In this document: positions 7,710-17,350 of the stretch, in pieces | How the letters are laid out: each line of letters begins with the position of its first letter | How positions within the stretch are numbered: position 1 is the stretch's first letter | From: Candidatus Parcubacteria bacterium | GTDB lineage: Bacteria > Patescibacteriota > Minisyncoccia > Phycocordibacterales > Zambryskibacteraceae | Direction of reading: 5' to 3' | Assembly: GCA_019661895.1 (NCBI GenBank) | Contig: JAIFWO010000006.1 | Coordinates: 1 to 32,597 of the forward strand | DNA: 32,597 bases | Notes under the pieces: generated by a model | Seen by the model: only the letters and a program-made list of their open reading frames with translations | Databases searched by the model: none | Told to the model about the DNA's origin: nothing | Made by a program: the position numbers and the translations under genes

Positions 7710-8213
7710 ATGGAACTATTGCAGCGCAAATCCCTTATCTCACCCATTGGGCATTTGTCGGTCAGAGCTCAGCCGAGCTTCATAGTGCCAGACTGCACTT
7801 CAGAACCCACCCTTCCACTCCTGTCGCCGAAGATCTACTATGCCGATGCCGAATTCGGTGAATGGTTTAGCGGCAAGGTAGAGGGGCCAGTCGGGGAGGC
7901 AGAACTTTCGATCTACCGTCTCAACTCTCCCGCCAGTCCCAAGCGTGTATTCGAAGAGGTGGGCAGCCGGCGACCTGTTGCCGTTTCGCATTTCCTCTTC
8001 CTTCTGGATGACGAGCTCCTGGGCAAATCGAACGGACTTCTACGGAGCGGATTCCCCAACATCTTCCATCTAGCTGATGGGGGCGGCGTGATCCGATGCG
8101 TAGAGTCGCGCTGGCATGAGGACGCTCCACGATGGAACGTGCGAGCCTTCTCGATGGATTACCCTGTCGAGTGCTTCCCCAAAGGCTACGTCATCACGTA
8201 CAAAAACGGTTAA
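7710..8213 (+). CDS. Hypothetical protein, possible CPR lineage-specific family
   Basis: TAGGAG RBS upstream, terminator downstream; C-terminus NIFHLADGGGVIRCVESRWHEDAPRWNVRAFSMDYPVECFPKGYVITYKNG. Confidence 0.6.
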   Translation: MELLQRKSLISPIGHLSVRAQPSFIVPDCTSEPTLPLLSPKIYYADAEFGEWFSGKVEGPVGEAELSIYRLNSPASPKRVFEEVGSRRPVAVSHFLFLLDDELLGKSNGLLRSGFPNIFHLADGGGVIRCVESRWHEDAPRWNVRAFSMDYPVECFPKGYVITYKNG

Positions 8214-8216
8214 CGC

Positions 8217-8240
8217 AAAGGCTCTCCTCGGAGAGCCTTT
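8217..8240 (+). terminator. Rho-independent terminator
   Basis: AAAGGCTCTC-ctcg-GAGAGCCTTT. Confidence 0.85.
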
Positions 8241-8283
8241 CCTGTTGAAAGAAGTGCCGGGGTAGGATAATCTGTACACTACT

Positions 8284-9549
8284 ATGAAGTATAAAAAGAC
8301 TAAACTCCCAAATGGTTTGCGGATCATTACTATACCGACCAAGAGTCCGGCTACGACAGTACTCATTATGGTCGAGACAGGCTCTAATTATGAGTCGAAG
8401 GAGCACAATGGGCTCTCGCACTTCTTAGAACACATGTGCTTCAAGGGTACCAAGAATCGCCCAAGTGCGGTTGAGATCGCCCTCGAGTTCGACACCATGG
8501 GCTCATCGCATAACGCTTTTACCTCGAACGAGTTCACTGGTTACTACGCCAAGGCGGAGCGCAAGCAGTGGAAAAATATTTTGAACATCCTCTCAGATAT
8601 GTATTTGCATCCGACCTTGCCTGAGACCGATCTCGAGCGCGAGCGGGGAGTGATCTTGCAAGAGATCTCCATGTACGAGGACCAGCCTCAAGCCATTGTT
8701 TGGCATACGCTCTTCGAACTCCTCTACGGCGACACCCCGGCCGGTCGGCAGGTGGCCGGTACGCCAGAGAACGTGAAGCGCTTTACCCGCGAAGACTTCG
8801 TGTCATATCGGTCCGCGCATTATGTGGCGTCGAAGACTGTGGTAGTGGTAGCGGGAGACGTCCGAGAGAGCGATGTTAAAGGGGAGGTGATGAAATATTT
8901 TAAAGAAATTCCAAGAGCTAAGAAGCTTGCCAAGGAAGCCGTCGAAGTCCACCAGAAGGAGCCGGGCCTCCTCATCCACGACAAGGACACTGACCAGGTG
9001 CATATGGTGCTGGCTCTCCATGCGTATAAAGCTACCGACAAGCGCGTGCCAGCCCTCTCACTCTTGTCCGCCGTACTTGGCAACGGCATGTCCTCGCGCC
9101 TCTTCCATAAGCTGCGCCACGAGATGGGGGCTTGTTACTACATCAACACGCACAACGAGGAGTATACAGACCATGGTCTTCTCACTATATCGACAGGCGT
9201 TGACGCCAAGCGGGTCCGAGAGGTGGTGCGAGTCATCCTCGAAGAATGTGCCCGTCTGTTAAAGGCTCCTATACCAAAGGAAGAGCTTGATAAGGCCAAA
9301 GAATATTTGATCGGGCATCTCTATCTTGGGCTTGAGACAAGCGACTCCTTGGCCGAGTTCTATGCCGGACAAGAGGTCACCAAGGGCAGATCAGAGACCC
9401 CGGAAGAGATAGAAAGAGCCTTGCGCCGAGTGACTCCCAAAGATGTCCAAAAGATCGCTGGAGACATCTTTAGAAATGAGAAATTGAACCTCGCCCTCGT
9501 AGGAAAAGTGGAGGATAAAGAAGAATTACGGAAGGTCTTGACGTTCTAG
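8284..9549 (+). CDS. M16 family zinc metallopeptidase (processing-peptidase-like)
   Basis: GLSHFLEHMCFKGT (HxxEH) and downstream M16 architecture. Confidence 0.95.
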   Translation: MKYKKTKLPNGLRIITIPTKSPATTVLIMVETGSNYESKEHNGLSHFLEHMCFKGTKNRPSAVEIALEFDTMGSSHNAFTSNEFTGYYAKAERKQWKNILNILSDMYLHPTLPETDLERERGVILQEISMYEDQPQAIVWHTLFELLYGDTPAGRQVAGTPENVKRFTREDFVSYRSAHYVASKTVVVVAGDVRESDVKGEVMKYFKEIPRAKKLAKEAVEVHQKEPGLLIHDKDTDQVHMVLALHAYKATDKRVPALSLLSAVLGNGMSSRLFHKLRHEMGACYYINTHNEEYTDHGLLTISTGVDAKRVREVVRVILEECARLLKAPIPKEELDKAKEYLIGHLYLGLETSDSLAEFYAGQEVTKGRSETPEEIERALRRVTPKDVQKIAGDIFRNEKLNLALVGKVEDKEELRKVLTF

Positions 9550-9578
9550 CCTAGTCCTCCGGGCGGTGCTATGATGGC

Positions 9579-10619
9579 ATGATGAAGACAGAGAAGGTTA
9601 TTATCACGTCCGGCAGCTGGGCCAGGGGTGTGCTGGTGGTGGCTATTGCTGTCGCCCTTTTTCTCATTCGAGATTTGATCTTGGTTATCTTGGCGTCGAT
9701 CGTCATCGCTTCGGCGGTTGAGCCGGCAGCAGAATGGGCGAAGAAGAGGCGCATCCCAAGACTCCCGACAATCCTCGGTTTATATATATTGATGGCCACA
9801 GCCTTCGCGGGACTCTTCTACTTCCTCCTCCTGCCTTTGGTCGGTGAGTTCTCAACCTTCATCGGACAGTTCCCGGAGTATGCAAGCTCCTTCTCCAAGG
9901 ACTCGCTTCTTGGCGGAGCCTCGCAAGTGCTTTCGGTCGGAGATGTGGTGGCACAGATCAACACCCTTCTCATTTCGTTCTCGCAAGGCGCCTTCTCCTC
10001 CGCTTCATTTATCTTCGGTGGCGTGCTCTCCTTCCTCCTAATTGTCATCCTCTCCTTCTACCTCGCGGTGCAGGAGGATGGAGTGGGGAAGTTTCTACGA
10101 ATGGTCACTCCTTGGAAGCAGGAGAAGTATGTTCTGGACCTCTGGTCTCGCTCGAAGAGAAAGATCGCTCTCTGGATGCAAGGGCAAATTCTCTTAGCGG
10201 CCATCATTGCGGTCTTGGTCTACCTCGGTCTGCTTCTCCTTGGTATTCCGCACGCCCTTCTCTTAGCTGTGGCCTCTGGTATGCTCGAGATCGTGCCGCT
10301 CTTCGGTCCGATTATCGCTGCCATACCGGCGGTGGTGGTGGGCTTTGGCGCTGGAGGGATGTCGGAGGCGCTCCTTATCGCCGGGCTTTATCTCATCGTC
10401 CACCAGTTTGAGAATCAGCTTATCTACCCACTCGTGGTGAAGAAGGTGGTGGGCGTGCCGCCGATGGTCTCGATCGTCGCTCTTCTGGTTGGAGCCAAGC
10501 TCGCAGGATTCATCGGCATTGTCATCTCGGTGCCCTTGGCAGCCATCCTCATGGAATTTATCTCGGATCTTGAGAAGCAGAAGTCCGCCAGAGTCGCCGC
10601 CTCGGAAGCCACTTTGTAA
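9579..10619 (+). CDS. AI-2E family transporter/permease (YdiK/PerM-like)
   Basis: Multi-TM protein with GILHALLLAVASGMLEIVPLFGPI-like region and HQFENQLIYPLVV. Confidence 0.88.
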   Translation: MMKTEKVIITSGSWARGVLVVAIAVALFLIRDLILVILASIVIASAVEPAAEWAKKRRIPRLPTILGLYILMATAFAGLFYFLLLPLVGEFSTFIGQFPEYASSFSKDSLLGGASQVLSVGDVVAQINTLLISFSQGAFSSASFIFGGVLSFLLIVILSFYLAVQEDGVGKFLRMVTPWKQEKYVLDLWSRSKRKIALWMQGQILLAAIIAVLVYLGLLLLGIPHALLLAVASGMLEIVPLFGPIIAAIPAVVVGFGAGGMSEALLIAGLYLIVHQFENQLIYPLVVKKVVGVPPMVSIVALLVGAKLAGFIGIVISVPLAAILMEFISDLEKQKSARVAASEATL

Positions 10620-10621
10620 TC

Positions 10622-12079
10622 ATGTCCGCATCAAAACCGTTTTACATCACGAGTCCTATTTTTTACCCTAGCGCGGCTTTGCACGTGGGCCATGCCTACA
10701 CCATGACAGTGGCAGACGCCGTAGCGCGCTCGCAGAGGCTCTTGGGAAATGAGGTGCACTTCCTCTCGGGAGCAGATGAGAACGCCGGCAAGGTCATCAA
10801 GGCGGCCAAAGCGAGCGAGAAGAGCGTGCCGGAATTCCTGGACATGATCACCGAGAAGTTCCGGCACCTCTTCAAGGCCCTTGATATTTCTTACGATCAG
10901 TTCATTCGCACTACGGACAAAGATACGCATTGGCCCGGGGCCATACTCATGTGGGAGAGGTTAAGGGAGGCTGGCGACATCTATCGCGCGAAATATGCCG
11001 GTCTCTACTGCCCGCAATGCGAGGCCTTCTATACCGAGAAGGAACTTAAGGATGGGAAGTGCCCACTCCATCTAATTCCCCTCGAGCAAATCGAAGAGGA
11101 AAATTATTTCTTCAGACTCTCCAAGTATACCGAGCCTCTCAAGGCCAAGATTGAAAGCGGTGAGCTCCAGATCATTCCTGAGACGCGCAAGAATGAGATC
11201 CTCGCCCTACTCGAGCGCGGCCTCGAGGATGTCAGTTTCTCCCGACCAGCGCATGCCGTACCGCACGGCATTCCTGTCCCAGGAGACAAGAAGCAGGTGA
11301 TGTACGTATGGTGTGACGCCTTGACGAGTTACCTCACGGCCGTGGGCTTTGGTCGAGACGACGCCTTGGCTGCCAAGTGGTGGCCGGCGGACGCGCATAT
11401 CATCGGCAAGGATATTTTGCGTTTCCACGCCGCCATCTGGCCCGCCATGCTCCTCTCGGCTGGGTTGCCGCTACCTAAGAGAGTGGTGACGCACGGATTC
11501 ATCCTTTCAGGCGGACACAAAATGGGTAAATCAATGGGCAATGCACTTGATCCGGTAGAGCTTATAGATGAGTTTGGTGCTGATGCATTACGTTATTATC
11601 TTTTGCGCAAGGTCCCTAGCTTTGAAGACGGGGTACTTAATAAAGAGCTCTTGCAGGATGCTTACAACGGCGACTTGGCCAACGGCTTAGGCAACTTAGT
11701 GAGTAGAATTTTGAAGCTTGTGGAGACGTATGAGGTTGAGACCGAGTTTGAGACACCTAAGACGCTGTGGACTAAGAACGGCAATCCGGTACGCCTGGCC
11801 CTTGAGGAGTTCGATACCCGAGTGGCCATCGATCATATATGGGGCAAGATCTCGACCTTAGATAGGCAGATCCAAGAGTCGAAGCCGTGGGAGCTTTTGA
11901 AAAGCCTAGACAACCATGAGAAGCAAAAGGGTTTCGACACCATGGTCCGCTTGTATAAAGATTTGTGGTGGATCGCGGTGATGCTCGAGCCCTTCATGCC
12001 CGAGACCTCTAAAAAGATTGTCCAAGCCATCGGCAAGAATAAATTGGACAAAGCCCTCTTCCCGAGAAAAGATCAATGA
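10622..12079 (+). CDS. metG: Methionyl-tRNA synthetase
   Basis: FYITSPIFYPSAALHVGHAYT, zinc-binding YCPQCEAFY, GHKMGKSMGNALDP. Confidence 0.96.
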   Translation: MSASKPFYITSPIFYPSAALHVGHAYTMTVADAVARSQRLLGNEVHFLSGADENAGKVIKAAKASEKSVPEFLDMITEKFRHLFKALDISYDQFIRTTDKDTHWPGAILMWERLREAGDIYRAKYAGLYCPQCEAFYTEKELKDGKCPLHLIPLEQIEEENYFFRLSKYTEPLKAKIESGELQIIPETRKNEILALLERGLEDVSFSRPAHAVPHGIPVPGDKKQVMYVWCDALTSYLTAVGFGRDDALAAKWWPADAHIIGKDILRFHAAIWPAMLLSAGLPLPKRVVTHGFILSGGHKMGKSMGNALDPVELIDEFGADALRYYLLRKVPSFEDGVLNKELLQDAYNGDLANGLGNLVSRILKLVETYEVETEFETPKTLWTKNGNPVRLALEEFDTRVAIDHIWGKISTLDRQIQESKPWELLKSLDNHEKQKGFDTMVRLYKDLWWIAVMLEPFMPETSKKIVQAIGKNKLDKALFPRKDQ

Positions 12080-12861
12080 AATATTTCGACATCCATTCTC
12101 ATTTAAACTTCCCAGAATATGATAGCGATAGGGAGGAGGTGCTTGAGCGCATGACACTGGCCGAGACGGGTACTATTGTGGTGGGTACAGACTTCGCCTC
12201 TTCAGACCGGGCAGTCCGCTTGGCCGAGAGACACAAAAATGTCTGGGCCTGCGTGGGCGTGCACCCTGTTGACGATCCGACCAAAGGTTTCGAGGCTTAT
12301 AAATTCGAAGAGCTTTTAAGAAGCCATAAAGTGGTGGTCATAGGCGAGTGCGGTCTGGACTTCTTCCACGAAGACAAAAATAATTTAATAGAAGTAGAGA
12401 GGCAAAAACATTTATTTTTGGAGCAAATACACTTCGCCCTCAAATTCGACAGGCCGATTATGATCCACTCACGGGCGGCGTATGTCGAACTTTTAGAGAT
12501 CCTTGAGCCCTTGAAGCGCGAGCACGGAAAGAAGCTAAGAGGGAATATACATTTCTTCGCGGGAGATCTCGAGATTGCCAAGAGGTTTTGGGCTATCGAT
12601 TTCACCACCTCCTTCACGGGCGTGATTACCTTTGCCAGAAATTATGACGAGGTGATCAAAGCCGCGCCCCTCGAGATGCTTATGAGCGAGACCGACGCCC
12701 CGTACGTGGCCCCCATTCCATATCGCGGCAAGCGCAACGAGCCCTCATATGTCAGTGAGGTAGTACGCAAGATTGCGGACATCCGGGGAGAAGATTTTGA
12801 TATCATCCAAAAAGCTTTAATTAAGAATGTACAGAAAGTCTTTAAGATTGCAGAAATTTAG
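12076..12861 (+). CDS. tatD: TatD family DNase
   Basis: FDIHSHLNFPEYD, VGVHP, IGECGLDFFHE, MSETDAPY. Confidence 0.93.
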   Translation: MKYFDIHSHLNFPEYDSDREEVLERMTLAETGTIVVGTDFASSDRAVRLAERHKNVWACVGVHPVDDPTKGFEAYKFEELLRSHKVVVIGECGLDFFHEDKNNLIEVERQKHLFLEQIHFALKFDRPIMIHSRAAYVELLEILEPLKREHGKKLRGNIHFFAGDLEIAKRFWAIDFTTSFTGVITFARNYDEVIKAAPLEMLMSETDAPYVAPIPYRGKRNEPSYVSEVVRKIADIRGEDFDIIQKALIKNVQKVFKIAEI

Positions 12862-12869
12862 AAAGTCTG

Positions 12870-13104
12870 TAGTCTGTACCCAGACTGCCTGGGGCTGGTA
12901 CAACAATGATTTGCGAGGCCTGTGCACGGGCTGTGTGAAGGGATGAGAGCTAGTTTGGTCTGGATCAGATAACCCACGCGGACCGCTTGGGTGGAGGGTT
13001 GATCAATAACGAATGGCCGGGGACAAGGCCCGCCATCAACTCAATGGATCACTTCCGCTAGGATGTTGTGACGTCGAAGCACATGTACCCCTCAGGCACT
13101 TCTT
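12870..13104 (+). ncRNA. Candidate structured RNA of unknown class between tatD and rpsF
   Basis: About 235 nt with no long ORF, several nested inverted repeats (AACCC...GGGTT; ATGGcCGGG-gacaagg-CCCGCCAT), ending in an intrinsic terminator; strand inferred from the terminator. Confidence 0.45.
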
Positions 13105-13129
13105 GCGACCAGCTTGCTGGCCGCTTTTT
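13105..13129 (+). terminator. Rho-independent terminator
   Basis: GCGACCAG-CTTG-CTGGCCGC-TTTTT. Confidence 0.85.
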
Positions 13130-13206
13130 CATATGTTAGGGTAGTGGAGCCTCTTCTGTACGCAGCTTAAGTGTTGCGCGAGGTAATTATCAGTTTAACG
13201 ATTACT

Positions 13207-13650
13207 ATGTCCAATACAGAAGACCACAAGGAGAAGGGTGTCTACGAGCTTGGTTATCTTATCTTGCCAAGCATCCCTGAAGAGAACGTCTCCGAGGTGG
13301 TCACTCGTTTGAAGACAATTGTGACTTCGGCTGGCGGTCTAGAGATCGCCTCTGAAGATCCGTTCAAGATGGATTTGGCCTACACCATGTCGAAGGTGGT
13401 TGGAGCCAGGAAGTATGTGGTTAAGGACGCCTATATCGGCTGGATGAAGTTTGAGGTCGAGCCGGAGGCTGTGCCCAGCATGCAAAATGAGGTCAAAGCG
13501 GTCGACGAAGTCTTGCGCTTCCTCCTCATCAAGGCCCCTCGCGAGACGGCCTTTACCTTCGAAGGAGCCAGGAAGGCTCTGGAGGAGGCCGCGGCTCCCA
13601 AAGAAGCCCAGACTCCAGAAAGTGGTGCTACAATAGAGCCATCAGCCTAA
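13207..13650 (+). CDS. rpsF: 30S ribosomal protein S6
   Basis: YELGYLILPSIPEENVSEVVTRLKTIV...; gene order rpsF-ssb-rpsR. Confidence 0.9.
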   Translation: MSNTEDHKEKGVYELGYLILPSIPEENVSEVVTRLKTIVTSAGGLEIASEDPFKMDLAYTMSKVVGARKYVVKDAYIGWMKFEVEPEAVPSMQNEVKAVDEVLRFLLIKAPRETAFTFEGARKALEEAAAPKEAQTPESGATIEPSA

Positions 13651-13659
13651 CCTACTCTC

Positions 13660-14112
13660 ATGTATCTAAACAAAGCATTCATCATCGGCAACCTCACCCG
13701 CGACCCGGAGTTGAAGTCCTTGCCCTCTGGCATTCAAGTTTCTACCTTTAGCGTAGCCACTAATCGCACCTGGAAGGATAAGAATGGTGCTAAGCAAGAG
13801 GCCGCAGACTTCCACAACATCGTCGTCTTCGGCAGGCAGGCTGAGACCGTCTCGCAATACTTGCGCAAGGGCTCGTCGGTCCTTATCGAAGGCCGCATGC
13901 AGACCCGTTCTTGGGACGCAGCCGACGGTCAGAAGAAGTACCGCACCGAGATCGTGGCCGACCGAGTCCAGTTCGGCCCTCGCGGCACCGGTGCCGGAGC
14001 GCCAGCTGCCCCTATATCCAAGACTCAAGAAGATAAACAAGAAGTGCCTCCGATGGATACCATCGAGTACCCCGAGGACAGCACTATTAATCTAGACGAT
14101 ATCCCATTCTAG
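13660..14112 (+). CDS. ssb: Single-stranded DNA-binding protein
   Basis: MYLNKAFIIGNLTRDPELKSLPSGIQVSTFSVATNRTWKDKNG and acidic C-terminal tail DDIPF. Confidence 0.97.
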   Translation: MYLNKAFIIGNLTRDPELKSLPSGIQVSTFSVATNRTWKDKNGAKQEAADFHNIVVFGRQAETVSQYLRKGSSVLIEGRMQTRSWDAADGQKKYRTEIVADRVQFGPRGTGAGAPAAPISKTQEDKQEVPPMDTIEYPEDSTINLDDIPF

Positions 14113-14121
14113 TTCGCTCAC

Positions 14122-14325
14122 ATGACAAAACAATCATATCTACAAGAAAATCATATCGATTACATCGACTACAAAGACGTTGCCACCCTCGAACGCTACC
14201 TCACGCCGCATGCCCGCATCCAGGGCAGGAAGCGCAGCGGCATCTCAGCGGCTCATCAGCGTTCGCTCGCTACGGCCGTCAAACGCGCCCGCTTCATGGG
14301 TCTCTTGTCTTACATCGTCCAGTAG
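14122..14325 (+). CDS. rpsR: 30S ribosomal protein S18
   Basis: IDYKDVATLERYLTPHARIQGRKRSGISAAHQRSLATAVKRARFMGLL. Confidence 0.95.
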   Translation: MTKQSYLQENHIDYIDYKDVATLERYLTPHARIQGRKRSGISAAHQRSLATAVKRARFMGLLSYIVQ

Positions 14326-14343
14326 TAAGAGTATAATTGAGGC

Positions 14344-14619
14344 ATGAAAGTGCCGTACTCTCTTCAAGGTCTGCTCTTTGCACCGGTATTCCTTGTCCTC
14401 CTATTTGTACTCAAAATTACTTGCCCATCTTCGAGTGGGTGCTTTGCCGATGTGTTTAGTGCGCCGGCGTTCATCCCGCTCGCTTCAGTTTATAAAATGT
14501 TTGGCCCAGTCGAAGCGATCAGCGCGCATGAGCCAATATTTATTTTGGGTTACTGGGCTTTGGTCGGCCTCCTTGTAGGTCTCTGCTTTGATATCTGGCG
14601 CAAGGGCGCTAGAGAGTAA
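14344..14619 (+). CDS. Small membrane protein, hypothetical
   Basis: Two hydrophobic segments; in line with rpsR, tail-to-tail overlap with efp. Confidence 0.55.
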   Translation: MKVPYSLQGLLFAPVFLVLLFVLKITCPSSSGCFADVFSAPAFIPLASVYKMFGPVEAISAHEPIFILGYWALVGLLVGLCFDIWRKGARE

Positions 14620-15193
14620 CTCGGTCGGTGTACTCGCCGTTCTCGGTGTTGACCCGGACGATGTCGCCCTCCTTTATAAACATGGGCACCTGGATCTCCG
14701 CGCCGGTTTCAAGGACGACCGCTTTGGTGCCGCCCTGGGCGGTGTTGCCTTTGACGGCTGGGTGAGCCTCGATAACTTTAAGATCCATTTTGATCGGGAG
14801 CTTGAGACCGATGATCTTGCCTTCGTCACTCTCGCCATCGTCGAAGATCATGGCGTTGACCACAGTATTCTCCTTTAAGAACTTTGAGGCCGAACCGATC
14901 ATAGTTTCAGGGAGCATGAAGCGCTTGGAAGGATCTTTGATCTCTCCGAACCAGAATTCGCCCTTGTTCGTGTATAAATACTTCACCTCCTTCTTAGAGA
15001 TGTCGGCTTCCTCGGCTTTGTCGGAGACGTGGAAGGAATGCTCGACGATGCGGCCAGTCAAGAGCGAGCGCATCTTCACGGCATTAACGGGTTTCCTCTG
15101 TTGTTTGCGAAAGACGTGCGAGTCGATGACCTCGTAGGGCTCGTCTTCGAAGATGATATATTTCCTTTCCGTAATTTCGTTGTATTCAAGCAT
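14609..15193 (-). CDS. efp: Elongation factor P
   Basis: KYIIFEDEPYEVIDSHVFRKQQRKPVNAVKMRSLLTGRIVEHSF and EF-P C-terminal OB region. Confidence 0.93.
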   Translation of the reverse strand: MLEYNEITERKYIIFEDEPYEVIDSHVFRKQQRKPVNAVKMRSLLTGRIVEHSFHVSDKAEEADISKKEVKYLYTNKGEFWFGEIKDPSKRFMLPETMIGSASKFLKENTVVNAMIFDDGESDEGKIIGLKLPIKMDLKVIEAHPAVKGNTAQGGTKAVVLETGAEIQVPMFIKEGDIVRVNTENGEYTDRVTL

Positions 15194-15367
15194 GTGGCTG
15201 ATTTTTAAGGAGGATAGCGACTATAAAAATCGCCATCCCGAGCCTCTCAAGAGGCGAGGGGAGACGCCTATTCTAACGAAGAATGAGAAATTGTCTAGCC
15301 GTTTGACAAATGTATTTATGGAGTATAAAAATAATCTCGGGCGATACTCTTGTTCAAGGAGAACTAT

Positions 15368-15574
15368 ATGTCGGAGTCCAATCTTCCAAAGGAAGTTCAG
15401 GCAATGCTCGACAGATGTAAGAGGGAAGACGCAAGCATCGGCCTTTTAACCGAGGTGAATACTCTGAAAGAAGAGCGAGTGAAGGATCAGGATTTCGACT
15501 CGGCAAATGCACTTCGTGAGGCTGAGCGTAACATTCAAATCAAACTGAGAGAATGCAAGCTCCCTCCAGCATAG
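15368..15574 (+). CDS. Small UvrB/UvrC-motif (UVR) domain protein
   Basis: KDQDFDSANALREAERNIQIKL; AAGGAG RBS before the ATG at 15368. Confidence 0.6.
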   Translation: MSESNLPKEVQAMLDRCKREDASIGLLTEVNTLKEERVKDQDFDSANALREAERNIQIKLRECKLPPA

Positions 15575-15605
15575 CCGCCCATTCGGGTGGTTTTTATAAA
15601 AAGTA

Positions 15606-15629
15606 AACCACGGCGGAGGTGCCGTGGTT
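15606..15629 (-). terminator. Strong hairpin terminator, probably for a minus-strand transcript
   Basis: AACCACGGC-ggaggt-GCCGTGGTT perfect 9-bp stem; minus-strand 3' flank actttttataaaa. Confidence 0.75.
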
Positions 15630-15868
15630 CTGGCTCAATGCGATGTCATGACGGAGCACCCTTGTATGGGGCCGTCGCCTCTTCCTGAGATACTCGGTTC
15701 TGGTGATCCCGACGCTCACCTCAACGCGTGCCGGCCGACGCGGTCGTGGTTGATTTTAGACGAGCCCTCTATTCTTCCGCTTCAGTCTGGCCTCAATCCC
15801 GTCTTACAAGACGGTCAGCCGTCCTCTCTGGAAGCCTCCGGAAAAGTTATCGCTCAAGCGTCTTGCCT
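15606..15868 (-). ncRNA. Candidate small RNA downstream of recA
   Basis: Minus-strand TTGTAA (15898-15903), 17 nt, TACTAT (15875-15880), then about 260 nt with CCGTCTT/AAGACGG and other inverted repeats, ending at the 15606-15629 terminator. Confidence 0.45.
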
Positions 15869-15905
15869 ACAAGGATAGTACCCCTGTCGCATCATTTTTA
15901 CAAGC

Positions 15906-16967
15906 CTAAGCTTCCTTTAGTTTCTTCCGGATATCTTTAAGGATTTGGTCTGAGACTTTTTTGTTTTCCTTCAAAAATTGTCTTGTAGCATCATAGCCTC
16001 GGCCCAATTTTACTTCCTCTCCGCCTTCAGGGGTATAGGCATAGGATGTACCGGACTTTTGCATGATGCCCATCTTCTCACCGAGGGCGATGATCTCGCC
16101 CTCGCGGCTAATGCCTTCGTTATACATTAAATCGAACTCAGTTTGTTTGAATGGAGGAGCGACTTTGTTCTTCACCACCTTCACGCGGATGCGCCCGCCC
16201 ATGACCTCTTCGCCCTTCTTGATCTGGGCGATGCGACGAATGTCCAAGCGCACTGAGGTGTAGAACTTAAGGGCCTTACCTCCCGGAGTCGTCTCGGGGT
16301 TGCCAAACATCACTCCGATCTGCATGCGGATCTGATTTATAAAGATCACGATAGTCTTCGACTTGGCCACGATGGCGGTGAGCTTCCTCAGAGCCTGGCT
16401 CATGAGACGGGCCTGCTTGCCGACGTGGTGCGCGCCCATCTCGCCTTCGATCTCATCTTTCGGAGTGAGAGCGGCTACCGAGTCGATGACGATGACATCC
16501 ATCTTGCCGCTGCGTACCAAACTCTCGACGATCTCAAGAGCTTGCTCGCCTGTGTCTGGCTGAGAGATGAGGAGGTCGTTAATGTTCACGCCAAGACGGG
16601 CGGAGTAGTCTGGGTCCATGGCGTGTTCGGCGTCGATGAAGGCGCAGAGCCCTCCCATTTTCTGCGCTTCGGCAATGACATGCAAGGAGAGAGTGGTCTT
16701 ACCGGAAGATTCTGGACCGAAGATCTCAATGATGCGTCCGCGGGGAAGACCGCCGACCCCAAGCGCTGCATCGAGACCGATGGAGCCAGTGGGTATTGCA
16801 TCGATGCCAACCTTCGGCTTCTCGCCGAGCTTCATGATGGCTTCTTCACCGAATTTGGTGCGGATGGCGTCAAGGGCGCTGTCTATATTCTTGGAATCGT
16901 CTCTGGTTCCCATCTCTTTCGGCGGCTTTTCTGTTTTTGTTTTTTTCATGTGATTTAGCGAAATCAT
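15906..16967 (-). CDS. recA: Recombinase RecA (start may be the ATG at 16949)
   Basis: [65 protein letters not shown]. Confidence 0.98.
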   Translation of the reverse strand: MISLNHMKKTKTEKPPKEMGTRDDSKNIDSALDAIRTKFGEEAIMKLGEKPKVGIDAIPTGSIGLDAALGVGGLPRGRIIEIFGPESSGKTTLSLHVIAEAQKMGGLCAFIDAEHAMDPDYSARLGVNINDLLISQPDTGEQALEIVESLVRSGKMDVIVIDSVAALTPKDEIEGEMGAHHVGKQARLMSQALRKLTAIVAKSKTIVIFINQIRMQIGVMFGNPETTPGGKALKFYTSVRLDIRRIAQIKKGEEVMGGRIRVKVVKNKVAPPFKQTEFDLMYNEGISREGEIIALGEKMGIMQKSGTSYAYTPEGGEEVKLGRGYDATRQFLKENKKVSDQILKDIRKKLKEA

Positions 16968-17005
16968 GTCAGCGCAATGTCCATTGGGCGCCGACGAGAG
17001 TGCTT

Positions 17006-17350
17006 TTAATTAAGGACGACCCGTATAAGCTTTTCTGTCTTCCGGCCAAACCGATCCGTGGCCACCAGTTTAATTATATTCAGTCCGGGAGAAGCAATCA
17101 ATTTGTCGTGCCACAGGCCCTCTTTATCAGTATATATCTGCCGGTCGTCGAGCGTTAGGAGGACAGCATTTCTGGCCTGGCCGCTTATGGTTACAACTGG
17201 ACTCTTAAGAGCTTGATTTTCTAAGGGCTCAAGGACTGAGAGCCGAGGGCCAAAGATGAGCAAGCGAGCCTGGAAGAGGAAGTAGAGGAGGAGAAGGACG
17301 GCGAAGGTTATAAAGATTGCCTTGCGCGGGTTGATCTCGGAGAGGATCAT
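17006..17350 (-). CDS. Membrane-anchored hypothetical protein
   Basis: N-terminal [18 protein letters not shown] and Ig-like beta region; overlaps the ftsK stop. Confidence 0.6.
   Translation of the reverse strand: MILSEINPRKAIFITFAVLLLLYFLFQARLLIFGPRLSVLEPLENQALKSPVVTISGQARNAVLLTLDDRQIYTDKEGLWHDKLIASPGLNIIKLVATDRFGRKTEKLIRVVLN

Noticed and set aside
15624-15940. Plus-strand ORFs 15624-15878 and 15728-15940
   Set aside because: Overlapping short ORFs without RBS or family signal inside a hairpin-rich region better explained as a minus-strand RNA candidate.
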